Part shown: piece by piece, positions 25,630 to 33,040 of the stretch
How the letters are laid out: each line of letters begins with the position of its first letter
Numbering within the stretch: the stretch's first letter is position 1
DNA from: REEB509 sp049314555
GTDB taxonomy: Bacteria > Pseudomonadota > Alphaproteobacteria > Caulobacterales > Aquidulcibacteraceae
Reading direction: 5' to 3'
NCBI GenBank assembly: GCA_049314555.1
Contig: JBMOEW010000011.1
Span: forward strand, 1 to 64,000
Length of the DNA: 64,000 bases
Translations under genes and position numbers: made by a program
Notes under the pieces: generated by a model
Seen by the model: only the letters and a program-made list of their open reading frames with translations
The model's database searches: none
Told to the model about the DNA's origin: nothing

Positions 25630-26256
25630 ATGTTCATTCGAAATACGGTCATGGCGGCGATGGCTTTGGCGCTGGTCGCGTGCAGTGCGTCGACCGATGT
25701 AGCACGCGGCCCGCTGGTGGCACCGGCTGGAACTGCCGAGGCCGTGTTTGCCGGTGGTTGCTTCTGGTGTGTTGAGCACGACTTTGAGGAGCTTCCCGGC
25801 GTTATCGACGCGGTGAGTGGCTATACCGGGGGCACTTTAGAAAACCCGCGCTATGAGGATGTGGTGACGGAAAGAACCGGCCACTTTGAAGCCGTGCGGG
25901 TGATCTATGACCCAGCCTTGGTTTCTTACAATCAGCTTCTCGATTACTTTTGGCGACATGTGGATCCGACCGACGCCGGCGGCCAGTTTTGCGATCGAGG
26001 CCCAAGCTATCGGACCGGGATCTTTGTGACACCGGAACAGCGCTCAGAGGCTGAAGCGTCTCTGGCGGCGTTGCAAGCTTCCGGCGTCTTGCCCGCGCCG
26101 GTGGTGACAGAAATTCTGCCGCTCGGAGCGTTTTGGCAGGGTGAGGACTATCACCAAGAATATTCCGACAAGAATCCAGTTCGCTACAGCTATTACCGGT
26201 CTGGGTGCGGCCGCGATGCCCGGGTGCGCGCGGTCTGGCGCGGTGACAGGGGTTAA
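25630..26256 (+). CDS. msrA: Peptide methionine-S-sulfoxide reductase, lipoprotein form
   Basis: 208 residues with lipobox LVAC (lipidated Cys18), so this MsrA is envelope-anchored. The catalytic motif GGCFWC contains nucleophile Cys44; GYTGG, the glutamate region DPTDAGGQFCDRG and YHQEY are all conserved. It reduces methionine-S-sulfoxide in damaged periplasmic proteins. AAGGAG precedes ATG 25630. A C-terminal Cys in the SGCGRD tail may serve as resolving cysteine. It abuts the convergent LysE gene; a terminator-like hairpin lies 46 nt downstream, inside that gene. Confidence 0.95.
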   Translation: MFIRNTVMAAMALALVACSASTDVARGPLVAPAGTAEAVFAGGCFWCVEHDFEELPGVIDAVSGYTGGTLENPRYEDVVTERTGHFEAVRVIYDPALVSYNQLLDYFWRHVDPTDAGGQFCDRGPSYRTGIFVTPEQRSEAEASLAALQASGVLPAPVVTEILPLGAFWQGEDYHQEYSDKNPVRYSYYRSGCGRDARVRAVWRGDRG

Positions 26257-26856
26257 TCAGGTCAGCGCCAACCAAAGCGCCGTCGCTGCTATCGCCAGAG
26301 CAAAGCCTCCTCTGACGGTGGAGGAGGCTTTCGCTTTGGTGGCGAGGCCGTGGGCGCGGCTGGCGGCTAACACAATGCCTGTGTGAATGGCCGTGGCGAT
26401 GGTCAAATGGATGACACCGAGGCCCAATACTTGAAGCCAAAAAGGCGGTCCGGCTTCGGCGATGAAACGCGGGAGCAAGGCCACGTAGAATATGGCTGCT
26501 TTGACGTTCAAGACGTTGGCGAGGAGGCCGCGGATGATCGGATGGTTGGGCGAGAGATCGGTGATCCGAGCGGGCGATGCCTCTGCTTTCGGGCTCCAGG
26601 CCTCCCAGGCCAGATAGAAGAGGTACGCCACGCCAGACCACTTTAGCACACTCAATGCGGTTGGCTTCGTTGCCAAAGCGGCCCCGAGGCCAAGGACCGC
26701 CAGCAACAGGTACATGCTGAGGCCGAGGGTGATGCCGAAGATCGCCAATAAGCCAGCGCGGCGACCGCGCTGGGCACTCAAGGCGGCCAAATAGACCATG
26801 TTCGGGCCGGGGGTCAGCTCGATCAACAGGGCTGCAAGGATGAATTCCCAGATCAT
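26257..26856 (-). CDS. LysE-family amino-acid/threonine exporter
   Basis: 199 residues, about six membrane segments, with the family's N-terminal ELTPGPNMVYLAALSAQRG signature and NVLNVKAAIFYVALLPRF in the middle. RhtB/LysE proteins export amino acids or homoserine lactones; the substrate here is unknown. Start ATG 26856 gives MIWEFILAALLIELTPGP; the frame extends upstream without family similarity. Convergent with msrA and divergent from mmsA. A terminator-like palindrome lies within its 3' coding part. Confidence 0.92.
   Translation of the reverse strand: MIWEFILAALLIELTPGPNMVYLAALSAQRGRRAGLLAIFGITLGLSMYLLLAVLGLGAALATKPTALSVLKWSGVAYLFYLAWEAWSPKAEASPARITDLSPNHPIIRGLLANVLNVKAAIFYVALLPRFIAEAGPPFWLQVLGLGVIHLTIATAIHTGIVLAASRAHGLATKAKASSTVRGGFALAIAATALWLALT
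26302..26331 (+). terminator. 11-bp perfect hairpin downstream of msrA, within the LysE coding region
   Basis: AAAGCCTCCTC (26302-26312) and GAGGAGGCTTT (26321-26331) form a perfect 11-bp stem with an 8-nt loop, starting 46 nt after the msrA stop. On the plus strand it is followed by T-containing CGCTTTGG. It could end msrA transcription; on the minus strand it is in the LysE coding sequence about 15-25 codons before the stop. Seen directly; role inferred. Confidence 0.5.
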
Positions 26857-26930
26857 TTGAGAGTGTGGGCGCAAGCACTGCGATTGGAAAGAGCGGCCCC
26901 TGGCTAAAAAAACAATCACACCGTTCGGCT

Positions 26931-26959
26931 TTGACGCAGGGCACCCGGTGGCTTACTTC
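26931..26959 (+). promoter_or_regulatory. Candidate mmsA promoter
   Basis: TTGACG (26931-26936), 17-bp spacer, TACTTC (26954-26959), 31 nt before the mmsA ATG, with a GGAGG ribosome site at about 26979. Only the -35 is a strong match. Confidence 0.4.
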
Positions 26960-26990
26960 CTCCTGGAAACATAAAACCGGAGGACACCTC

Positions 26991-28487
26991 ATGGCGCGCG
27001 AGATCGTTCATTACATCGGTGGTCAGAAGCTGGACCACGGGTCACGCCAGGGTAACGTGTTCAATCCAAACACCGGGCAGGTGCAAGCGAGCGTCAAGTT
27101 TGGCATGGCGGCAACCGTCGATGCTGCAGTGGAAGCCGCCGCAAAGGCCTTTCCTGGTTGGTCGGCAACGAACCCACAGCGGCGCGCGCGGGTCATGTTT
27201 GCGTTCAAAGGCTTGATCGAAAAGCACATGGACGAGCTGGCGCACATGCTCTCGGTGGAGCATGGCAAGGTGATTGCCGACAGCAAAGGCGATATTCAGC
27301 GCGGCCTTGAGGTGATCGAGTTTGCATGTGGCATTCCGCACCTCCTGAAAGGCGAATACACCGAAGGTGCCGGGCCGGGCATTGACGTTTATTCCATGCG
27401 CCAGCCGCTGGGTGTGGTGGCCGGCATCACGCCGTTCAATTTCCCGGCGATGATCCCGATGTGGATGTTTGGTGTGGCGATCGCCTGCGGCAACACGTTC
27501 GTTCTTAAGCCTTCCGAGAAAGACCCAACCCTGCCTGTGCGGCTGGCGGAGCTGATGACGGAAGCTGGCGCGCCGGCGGGCGTGCTGAATGTGGTGCACG
27601 GCGACAAAGAGGTGGTCGATGCGATCCTGGATCACGAGTTGATCAAGGCCATTTCGTTTGTGGGGTCTTCGGACATTGCGCAGTATGTGTATTCGCGCGG
27701 ATCCGCGAACGGCAAACGGGTGCAGGCCATGGGCGGGGCCAAGAACCACGGGATCGTTTTGCCGGATGCTGATTTTGACCAAGTCACGAAGGATTTGGTG
27801 GGATCTGCGTTTGGATCGGCTGGCGAACGCTGCATGGCGCTGCCAGTTGCCGTGGCTGTCGGCAAGGGCACTGCTGAAGCTCTGATCGAGCGGCTGATGC
27901 CGGAAATCGAGAAGATGCGAGTGGGGATCTCGACGGATCCAGAGGCGTCTTACGGCCCGGTCGTTTCCAGTGCGCACCGGGCGAAGATTGAGAGCTACAT
28001 CCAGATGGGTGTGGATGAGGGCGCAACCCTGCTTGCGGACGGTCGCGGCTTCAAGCTGCAGGGGTATGAGGACGGGTTCTTCATAGGGCCGACGCTGTTT
28101 GACCACGTGAAGCCGCACATGAAATCCTATCAGGAGGAGATTTTCGGCCCGGTGCTGCAGATCGTCCGTGCGGAGACGTTCGAGGAAGCCGCCGCCCTGC
28201 CGACAAACCATCAGTATGGGAACGGTGTGGCGATCTTCACGCGCAATGGTCGGGCGGCGCGCGAGTTTGCGGCCAATGTGCAGGTGGGCATGGTGGGTAT
28301 CAATGTGCCGATCCCGGTGCCTGTGGCCTACCACTCCTTTGGCGGATGGAAGCGCAGCGCGTTTGGCGACGTGAACCAGCATGGGCCGGAGGGCGTGCGG
28401 TTTTACACGAAGGTGAAGACCATCACGGCGCGCTGGCCTGATGGGGATGTGGGCGATCAGGCGTTTGTGATTCCGACGATGAAGTGA
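26991..28487 (+). CDS. mmsA: Methylmalonate-semialdehyde dehydrogenase (CoA-acylating)
   Basis: 498-residue ALDH-superfamily enzyme that turns methylmalonate semialdehyde into propionyl-CoA in valine and myo-inositol catabolism, CoA-dependent and without separate decarboxylase. Catalytic Cys281 is in GSAGERCMALPVAVAVG; GVVAGITPFNFPAMIPMWMF and FVGSSDIAQYVYSRG are typical of this subfamily. GGAGG precedes ATG 26991. The acyl-CoA dehydrogenase of the same pathway follows about 1 kb downstream, after a toxin-antitoxin pair. No mmsB or hydratase is in the window. Confidence 0.96.
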   Translation: MAREIVHYIGGQKLDHGSRQGNVFNPNTGQVQASVKFGMAATVDAAVEAAAKAFPGWSATNPQRRARVMFAFKGLIEKHMDELAHMLSVEHGKVIADSKGDIQRGLEVIEFACGIPHLLKGEYTEGAGPGIDVYSMRQPLGVVAGITPFNFPAMIPMWMFGVAIACGNTFVLKPSEKDPTLPVRLAELMTEAGAPAGVLNVVHGDKEVVDAILDHELIKAISFVGSSDIAQYVYSRGSANGKRVQAMGGAKNHGIVLPDADFDQVTKDLVGSAFGSAGERCMALPVAVAVGKGTAEALIERLMPEIEKMRVGISTDPEASYGPVVSSAHRAKIESYIQMGVDEGATLLADGRGFKLQGYEDGFFIGPTLFDHVKPHMKSYQEEIFGPVLQIVRAETFEEAAALPTNHQYGNGVAIFTRNGRAAREFAANVQVGMVGINVPIPVPVAYHSFGGWKRSAFGDVNQHGPEGVRFYTKVKTITARWPDGDVGDQAFVIPTMK

Positions 28488-28501
28488 TCGTTAACAAACT
28501 G

Positions 28502-28518
28502 ATCGATCGGCGATCGAT
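28502..28518 (+). promoter_or_regulatory. 17-bp palindrome in front of the toxin-antitoxin pair
   Basis: ATCGATCG (28502-28509), one centre base, CGATCGAT (28511-28518): perfect 8-bp arms, ending 8 nt before the antitoxin ATG at 28527. Phd/YefM antitoxins commonly repress their own operon through short palindromes, so this is a likely operator. A TTAACA at 28491-28496 may be the -35; no good -10 or ribosome site is visible, and the message may be leaderless. Confidence 0.55.
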
Positions 28519-28526
28519 TGGTTCCC

Positions 28527-28760
28527 ATGAAAGAGCTCACTGCGGTTGAAGCCAAGGTTAAATTCGGAGCGCTGCTTGACGAAGTCGAGCGCGGCGGGGA
28601 GGTGATCGTCACCCGCAACGGCAAGGCCGTGGCGCGGATTAGCCCGATCGACGCGCCGAAAATGTTGCGGGAAGAGGCGGTCGAAAGGCTGAAGGCTTTT
28701 GCAAACGGGCGCACGCTTGGCCTGGATTGGAAGGCCCTTCGGGACGAGGGGCGGCGCTGA
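28527..28760 (+). CDS. Phd/YefM-family antitoxin
   Basis: 77 residues. The N-terminal MKELTAVEAKVKFGALLDEV and EVIVTRNGKAVARISP match the Phd/YefM DNA-binding dimer fold; the C-terminal helix (EEAVERLKAFANGR) would bind and block the toxin. ATG 28527 is chosen over the TTG at 28518, which lies inside the palindrome. The stop TGA touches the toxin GTG, so the pair is translationally coupled. The pair lies between two valine-catabolism genes. No clear Shine-Dalgarno sequence. Confidence 0.85.
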   Translation: MKELTAVEAKVKFGALLDEVERGGEVIVTRNGKAVARISPIDAPKMLREEAVERLKAFANGRTLGLDWKALRDEGRR

Positions 28761-29171
28761 GTGCTGGTCATTGACGCTTCAGCGATGCTGGCCTGGTGCT
28801 TTGAGGATGAGTCGCCTGCGAATGCCGATGACCTGCTAGACCGGTTTGCGGCGGTAGATTTGGTGGCACCAGCCCATTGGTCTTTGGAACTCGCCAATAT
28901 CCTTTGGGCCAGCGAACGCAGGGGGCGCTTGGCGCGCGCTGACCGGGAAGCCTTTATCGCTCTTGTCGAGAGTTTGAGAGTGGCGATCGACCCGGAAACT
29001 ACATCGCACGGATTTCATGACACGCTGGTGTTGGCTGCGCGGTTTAACCTCAGCGTGTATGACGCGGCTTACCTGGAGCTCGCTCTGCGACGGGGCGCGG
29101 GGGTGGTGAGCAAACACACCGCATTGCTGAGCGCTGCTGAGGCGGCTGGCGTGAGGACGGTTGCTGTGTGA
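28761..29171 (+). CDS. PIN-domain ribonuclease toxin, VapC-like
   Basis: 136 residues. Conserved PIN acidic residues are visible: Asp5 in VIDASAMLAW, Glu43 in WSLELANIL and Asp101 in SVYDAAYLELA; the fourth acidic position, usually in a TxD motif, reads SKHT here, so the metal site may be incomplete. VapC toxins cut tRNA or rRNA. GTG start directly follows the antitoxin stop. The pairing is VapC-type toxin with Phd-type antitoxin, which is common. Confidence 0.85.
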   Translation: MLVIDASAMLAWCFEDESPANADDLLDRFAAVDLVAPAHWSLELANILWASERRGRLARADREAFIALVESLRVAIDPETTSHGFHDTLVLAARFNLSVYDAAYLELALRRGAGVVSKHTALLSAAEAAGVRTVAV

Positions 29172-29239
29172 GCGTTGCGGAATTCCCTTCGTTTCGGCGC
29201 GGCGCATGATAGCGTTGCGCTTTGAAAGCGAGGCTTATC

Positions 29240-29368
29240 ATGGCGAAGTCCCAGAAACGCAGCTCGCGTGAGGTCAAGAAGCCAAAGCAAGAGAAGAAGC
29301 CCGCGCCGGTGGCGGCTTCGCCGTTCGCCAAAGGCACGACCACGCCGCCTAAGAAGGGCGGCGGTTAG
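29240..29368 (+). CDS. Small basic conserved protein (42 residues)
   Basis: ATG at 29240 to TAG at 29366-29368. The peptide is Lys/Pro-rich (MAKSQKRSSREVKKPKQEKK start, KGTTTPPKKGGG end) and looks disordered. I recall very similar short Lys-rich proteins in many proteobacteria, with no known role, perhaps RNA- or ribosome-associated by charge alone. A weak GCGAGG lies upstream. It sits between the toxin and the acyl-CoA dehydrogenase on the same strand. Confidence that it is translated is moderate because it is short. Confidence 0.65.
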   Translation: MAKSQKRSSREVKKPKQEKKPAPVAASPFAKGTTTPPKKGGG

Positions 29369-29446
29369 GCCTGTTGCGAGCACCGGATTGACGTTGGCGG
29401 CCCTTCGGTCCACCTCCGTGGGCAAGACCACAGAGGGACACGCTAG

Positions 29447-30589
29447 ATGGCCTATGAGCTTTCCGAAGATCAGCGCATGATCCAAGACACTGCCCGCGCC
29501 TTTGCGCAGGAGCAGCTGCGCCCGCATGCCGGGCGGTGGGACCAGGGGCACGAGTTCCCAAAGGCTACCATTAAGGAAGCGGCCGAACTGGGCTTTGGCG
29601 GCATCTACGTCAAGGATGACGTCGGGGGCTCTGGGCTTGGGCGACTTGATGCGGCTTTGGTGTTTGAAGAGCTAAGCCGCGGCTGCGTCACCACGGCAGC
29701 GTTTATCTCCATCCACAATATGGCCGCCTGGATGATCGACACCTTCGGCAACGAAGAACAGCGTCAGCGCTGGTTGCCGAAACTGACGCGCATGGATTTG
29801 ATGGCGAGTTATTGCCTAACGGAGCCTGGCAGTGGAAGTGATGCGTCTGCCCTTCGCGCAACCGCACGAGCCGACGGCAACAGCCATTACGTTTTGAATG
29901 GCACAAAGGCCTTCATCTCCGGGGCGCCGGAAAACGATTTGTATGTGGCCATGCTTCGCACCGGCGAGCCGGGCCCTAAAGGCATTTCGACCTTAGTGAT
30001 CGAAAAAGGCACGCCGGGGCTATCGTTTGGCGCGCAGGAAAAGAAGATGGGTTGGAATGCGCAACCCACGGCGCAGGTCATTTTTGAAGATTGTCGTGTG
30101 CCGGTGGAAAACCGCCTCAATGATGAGGGCTTTGGCTTCAAGATCGCGATGATGGGCCTGGACGGCGGGCGGCTGAATATTGCGGCAACCTCGCTTGGTG
30201 GCGCAACAGACGCACTTGAGCGCGCGATGGGCTACGCCAAAGAGCGCCAAGCTTTCGGCAAGCCAATCGGGGACTTTCAGGCTACCCAGTTCAAGCTGGC
30301 CGACATGGCCACAGAGTTGGAAGCCGCGCGGGCGCTTCTGTATGAGGCGGCGCGGCGGCTGGATGCGAAAGACCCGGAGGCCACGAAGTTCTGTGCGATG
30401 GCTAAGCGGTTTGTGACGGATGCTGGTTTTCGCGTTGCCAACGATGCCCTGCAAATCCATGGGGGCTATGGCTATCTGAAGGACTATGAGGTTGAGCGGA
30501 TCGTGCGCGACGTGCGAGTGAACCAGATCCTTGAGGGCACCAACGAAATCATGCGGGTGATTATCGCGCGGGAAATGGCGCGGGGGTGA
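29447..30589 (+). CDS. Acyl-CoA dehydrogenase, probably isobutyryl-CoA dehydrogenase
   Basis: 380-residue FAD flavoenzyme. Family signatures: YCLTEPGSGSDASAL, FISGAPENDLYVAML, MGWNAQPTAQVIFEDCRVP, and the C-terminal LEGTNEIMRVIIAREM with the catalytic-type Glu. Sequence style resembles the ACAD8/isobutyryl-CoA group, and mmsA nearby supports a role in valine breakdown. Other branched- or short-chain substrates are possible. GAGGGA precedes ATG 29447. Confidence 0.9.
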   Translation: MAYELSEDQRMIQDTARAFAQEQLRPHAGRWDQGHEFPKATIKEAAELGFGGIYVKDDVGGSGLGRLDAALVFEELSRGCVTTAAFISIHNMAAWMIDTFGNEEQRQRWLPKLTRMDLMASYCLTEPGSGSDASALRATARADGNSHYVLNGTKAFISGAPENDLYVAMLRTGEPGPKGISTLVIEKGTPGLSFGAQEKKMGWNAQPTAQVIFEDCRVPVENRLNDEGFGFKIAMMGLDGGRLNIAATSLGGATDALERAMGYAKERQAFGKPIGDFQATQFKLADMATELEAARALLYEAARRLDAKDPEATKFCAMAKRFVTDAGFRVANDALQIHGGYGYLKDYEVERIVRDVRVNQILEGTNEIMRVIIAREMARG

Positions 30590-30651
30590 TTGACCTTTGA
30601 GACCAGAGCGGCAGGAGTAAGGGCAACACATTTTAGGGACGGGAGCGGCGT

Positions 30652-31680
30652 ATGCGAGCGGCGATCTTTCAAAAGTCTGGCGAACCGCTTGTGTGCGTTT
30701 CAGCCGCCGACCCGGAGCCCGGAGCGGGCGATCTGATCGTGAAGGTGTCCTACAGCGGGATTTGCGGCACAGACCTGCACTTGACCCAGCCGGGCATGGA
30801 AACCCCATTGCCCGCTGGGATGATCCTTGGGCATGAGTTTTCCGGCGAAGTGGTGGGCGTTGGCCGCGACGCTGCGGCTGGTTGGAAAACCGGTGAGCGG
30901 GTGACCGTGATGCCCTATCGGGCCTGCCCGGCCTGCGGGGCGGTTTGCAAGGATGGCTTGGACATCATTTGCCCAAGCGTTTCCTATCTTGGCATCGCTG
31001 CGCCAGGGGGAAACGCGGAGTATGTTTGTGTGGGGGCCGCGCAGGCGATCCGCTTGCCGGGCGAGGTCGACGACAAGGCCGGCGCGCTGACCGAACCGCT
31101 CGCGGTTGGGCTGCATGCCGTGCGCAAGGCGGGCACGCTCTTGGGTCAGTCCGTGCTGGTTATTGGCGGTGGACCGGTTGGGTTGGCGGTGGCGCTGTTC
31201 GCCAGCCTGTCAGGGGCGCGGCGTGTGGTGGTTTCCGAGCCGCACCAGGTCCGACGCCAGCGCGCCCTGCAGATGGGCGCGACGGATGTTTTGGACCCGG
31301 CGGCTGCGCCGCTGGCTGAAGCGTTTCGCGATCTGACCGGCTCAGCGCCGGACGTCGTTTTTGAATGCGTGGGCGTGCCTGGCATGATCCAAGAGGCGAT
31401 CACACAGTCTCGACTTTTTGGGCAGGTGATTGTGGTGGGGGCCTGTATGGAACGGGATTTCTTGCATCCGCTCGGCGCGCTGACCAAGGAGATCGACATG
31501 CGGTTTGCGCTGGGTCACACGCGGGCTGATTTCCAATTTGTGGTGGATTGCTTGGGACGGGGTGCCATCCAGCCAGACGCGATGGTGACTGGCGTTGTTG
31601 GGTTTCAGGATTTCCCTGTCGCGTTTGAGGCGCTGCGCACAGCCAAAGAGTCCTGCAAGGTGCTTCTGAAGCCGCATTGA
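30652..31680 (+). CDS. Zinc-dependent MDR alcohol/sorbitol-type dehydrogenase
   Basis: 342 residues, medium-chain dehydrogenase/reductase. GICGTDLH holds the catalytic zinc Cys, GHEFSGEV the zinc His-Glu, and CPACGAVCKDGLDIIC the structural-zinc cysteines; IGGGPVGLAVAL binds NAD(P). It belongs to the threonine/butanediol/sorbitol dehydrogenase group, substrate unknown. It follows the acyl-CoA dehydrogenase by 62 nt and may share its transcript, but it is not a known valine-pathway enzyme. Confidence 0.9.
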   Translation: MRAAIFQKSGEPLVCVSAADPEPGAGDLIVKVSYSGICGTDLHLTQPGMETPLPAGMILGHEFSGEVVGVGRDAAAGWKTGERVTVMPYRACPACGAVCKDGLDIICPSVSYLGIAAPGGNAEYVCVGAAQAIRLPGEVDDKAGALTEPLAVGLHAVRKAGTLLGQSVLVIGGGPVGLAVALFASLSGARRVVVSEPHQVRRQRALQMGATDVLDPAAAPLAEAFRDLTGSAPDVVFECVGVPGMIQEAITQSRLFGQVIVVGACMERDFLHPLGALTKEIDMRFALGHTRADFQFVVDCLGRGAIQPDAMVTGVVGFQDFPVAFEALRTAKESCKVLLKPH

Positions 31681-31699
31681 AGGCCGGGTTCGGCCCCGT

Positions 31700-32653
31700 T
31701 CAATCGCTTGTCATTGCGACGAAAACGTCTTCCAGGTCTGGCTCTTCGATCGACAGGTCCTTGATGGCCACGCCGGCGGCGCGGACGCGATCCAGGATCT
31801 CTTCCACCGTCACGCTACCAGAGCGGTAGGTGAGCGCCAAGGCGCCGTTCTTGCGGATGGTGGCTTCCAATGCGCCACTTCCCAAAGCCGGAGCGCTGGC
31901 AAGGGCCACTTGCGGGTGGATCACAAGGGTGCGGTGATCCAGACGTTTCAAGAGTTGGGCGGTTGGTTCGCAGGCAATCACGTTGCCGTGGTTGATGATC
32001 GCGATGGTGTCGCAGAGGGTCTGGGCTTCTTCCAGATAGTGCGTCGTCAACACGATCGTCACGCCGGATCGGTGCAGTTCTTTCACATAGTCCCAGAGCT
32101 GGCGGCGCAGTTCCACGTCCACCCCGGCGGTGGGTTCATCTAGGACCAGCACGGGCGGAGAGTGGACCATGGCCTTTGCGACCAGAAGACGGCGTTTCAT
32201 GCCGCCCGACAGGGTCCGGGCGTAGGCGTCCTTTTTGTCCCAAAGGCCAACGGCGCGCAGAATTTCTTCGGTTTTGCGCTCGGCCTTAGGCACGCCATAG
32301 AAGCCAGCTTGAATTTCGAGGCTTTCGGCGGGTGAAAAGAATGGGTCCATGTTCAATTCCTGGGGCACGATGCCGATCGCGCCGCGGGCGTTGCGGGGGT
32401 CTTGGTCGATGTCGACGCCCCAGATCCGCGCGGTCCCGCCTGACTTGATGACCAGACCGCCCAAGATATTGATAAACGTGCTCTTGCCTGCGCCGTTTGG
32501 CCCCAACAGACCGAAAAAAGACCCGCGCGGAATGGCCAGATCAATGCCCTTCAGGGCGTGTTTCGCGGGCTGCTTGTTGGATGCGCGGTAGGTCTTGTCC
32601 AGGCCTTTTGCTTCAATCGCGAGCTCTGGCAGGTCGTTTATTGGAGCGCGCAT
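31700..32653 (-). CDS. ABC transporter ATP-binding protein
   Basis: 317 residues. Walker A GPNGAGKS, Q-loop PQELN, signature LSGGMKRRL, Walker B LVLDEPTAGVD, and the H-loop in TTHYLEEAQ are all intact. The C-terminal extension of about 80 residues fits DrrA/CcmA-like drug, lipid or polysaccharide exporters. No permease gene lies on either side, so its membrane partner must be encoded elsewhere. It converges with the dehydrogenase gene (19-nt gap). Confidence 0.92.
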   Translation of the reverse strand: MRAPINDLPELAIEAKGLDKTYRASNKQPAKHALKGIDLAIPRGSFFGLLGPNGAGKSTFINILGGLVIKSGGTARIWGVDIDQDPRNARGAIGIVPQELNMDPFFSPAESLEIQAGFYGVPKAERKTEEILRAVGLWDKKDAYARTLSGGMKRRLLVAKAMVHSPPVLVLDEPTAGVDVELRRQLWDYVKELHRSGVTIVLTTHYLEEAQTLCDTIAIINHGNVIACEPTAQLLKRLDHRTLVIHPQVALASAPALGSGALEATIRKNGALALTYRSGSVTVEEILDRVRAAGVAIKDLSIEEPDLEDVFVAMTSD

Positions 32654-32811
32654 TGCTGGCCTTCATACATGCGGGGGATTGGTGCGGCACGTATGGAGCC
32701 CGCCCAAACTGGTCTTGACGTCCGGCGCATCCGTTCTGGGCGATTGCGCGAAGCGTCAATGCAGCTTAGGTACGACTGCATCCTGATGAACACAACTGAT
32801 CCTTGCGGGCC

Positions 32812-33015
32812 ATGACGACACAGCCTCCTGACATGATTGATGCGCCGGAAGTTATCATCACGCACAGCAAGCGGGTGATGTGCGATGGCGGCGGCGGGCC
32901 GCTTGGGCATCCCAAAGTGTTTTATGACATGGGTGAAGCCGACACGGTCGAGTGCATGTATTGCGATCGGCGCTTCACGTATGTGGCGGATCCAGACGCA
33001 CGGGATCATCACTAG
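32812..33015 (+). CDS. Zinc-finger protein, zf-CHCC / NDUFS6-like
   Basis: 67 residues. The C-terminal half has the zf-CHCC motif: Cys in VMCDGG, His in LGHPKV, and the CMYC pair, then RRFTY. Related small proteins in alphaproteobacteria resemble the complex I accessory subunit NDUFS6. Start ATG 32812 gives MTTQPPDMI. It stands alone before the SLC13 transporter (25-nt gap), with which it may be co-transcribed. Confidence 0.9.
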   Translation: MTTQPPDMIDAPEVIITHSKRVMCDGGGGPLGHPKVFYDMGEADTVECMYCDRRFTYVADPDARDHH

Positions 33016-33040
33016 TCTGAGTTGTCGGGGGCACTGGGCC

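Noticed and set aside
27042..28382. Minus-strand frame of 446 codons opposite mmsA
   Set aside because: Rich in His, Arg and Pro and lacking motifs; mmsA is unambiguous on the plus strand.
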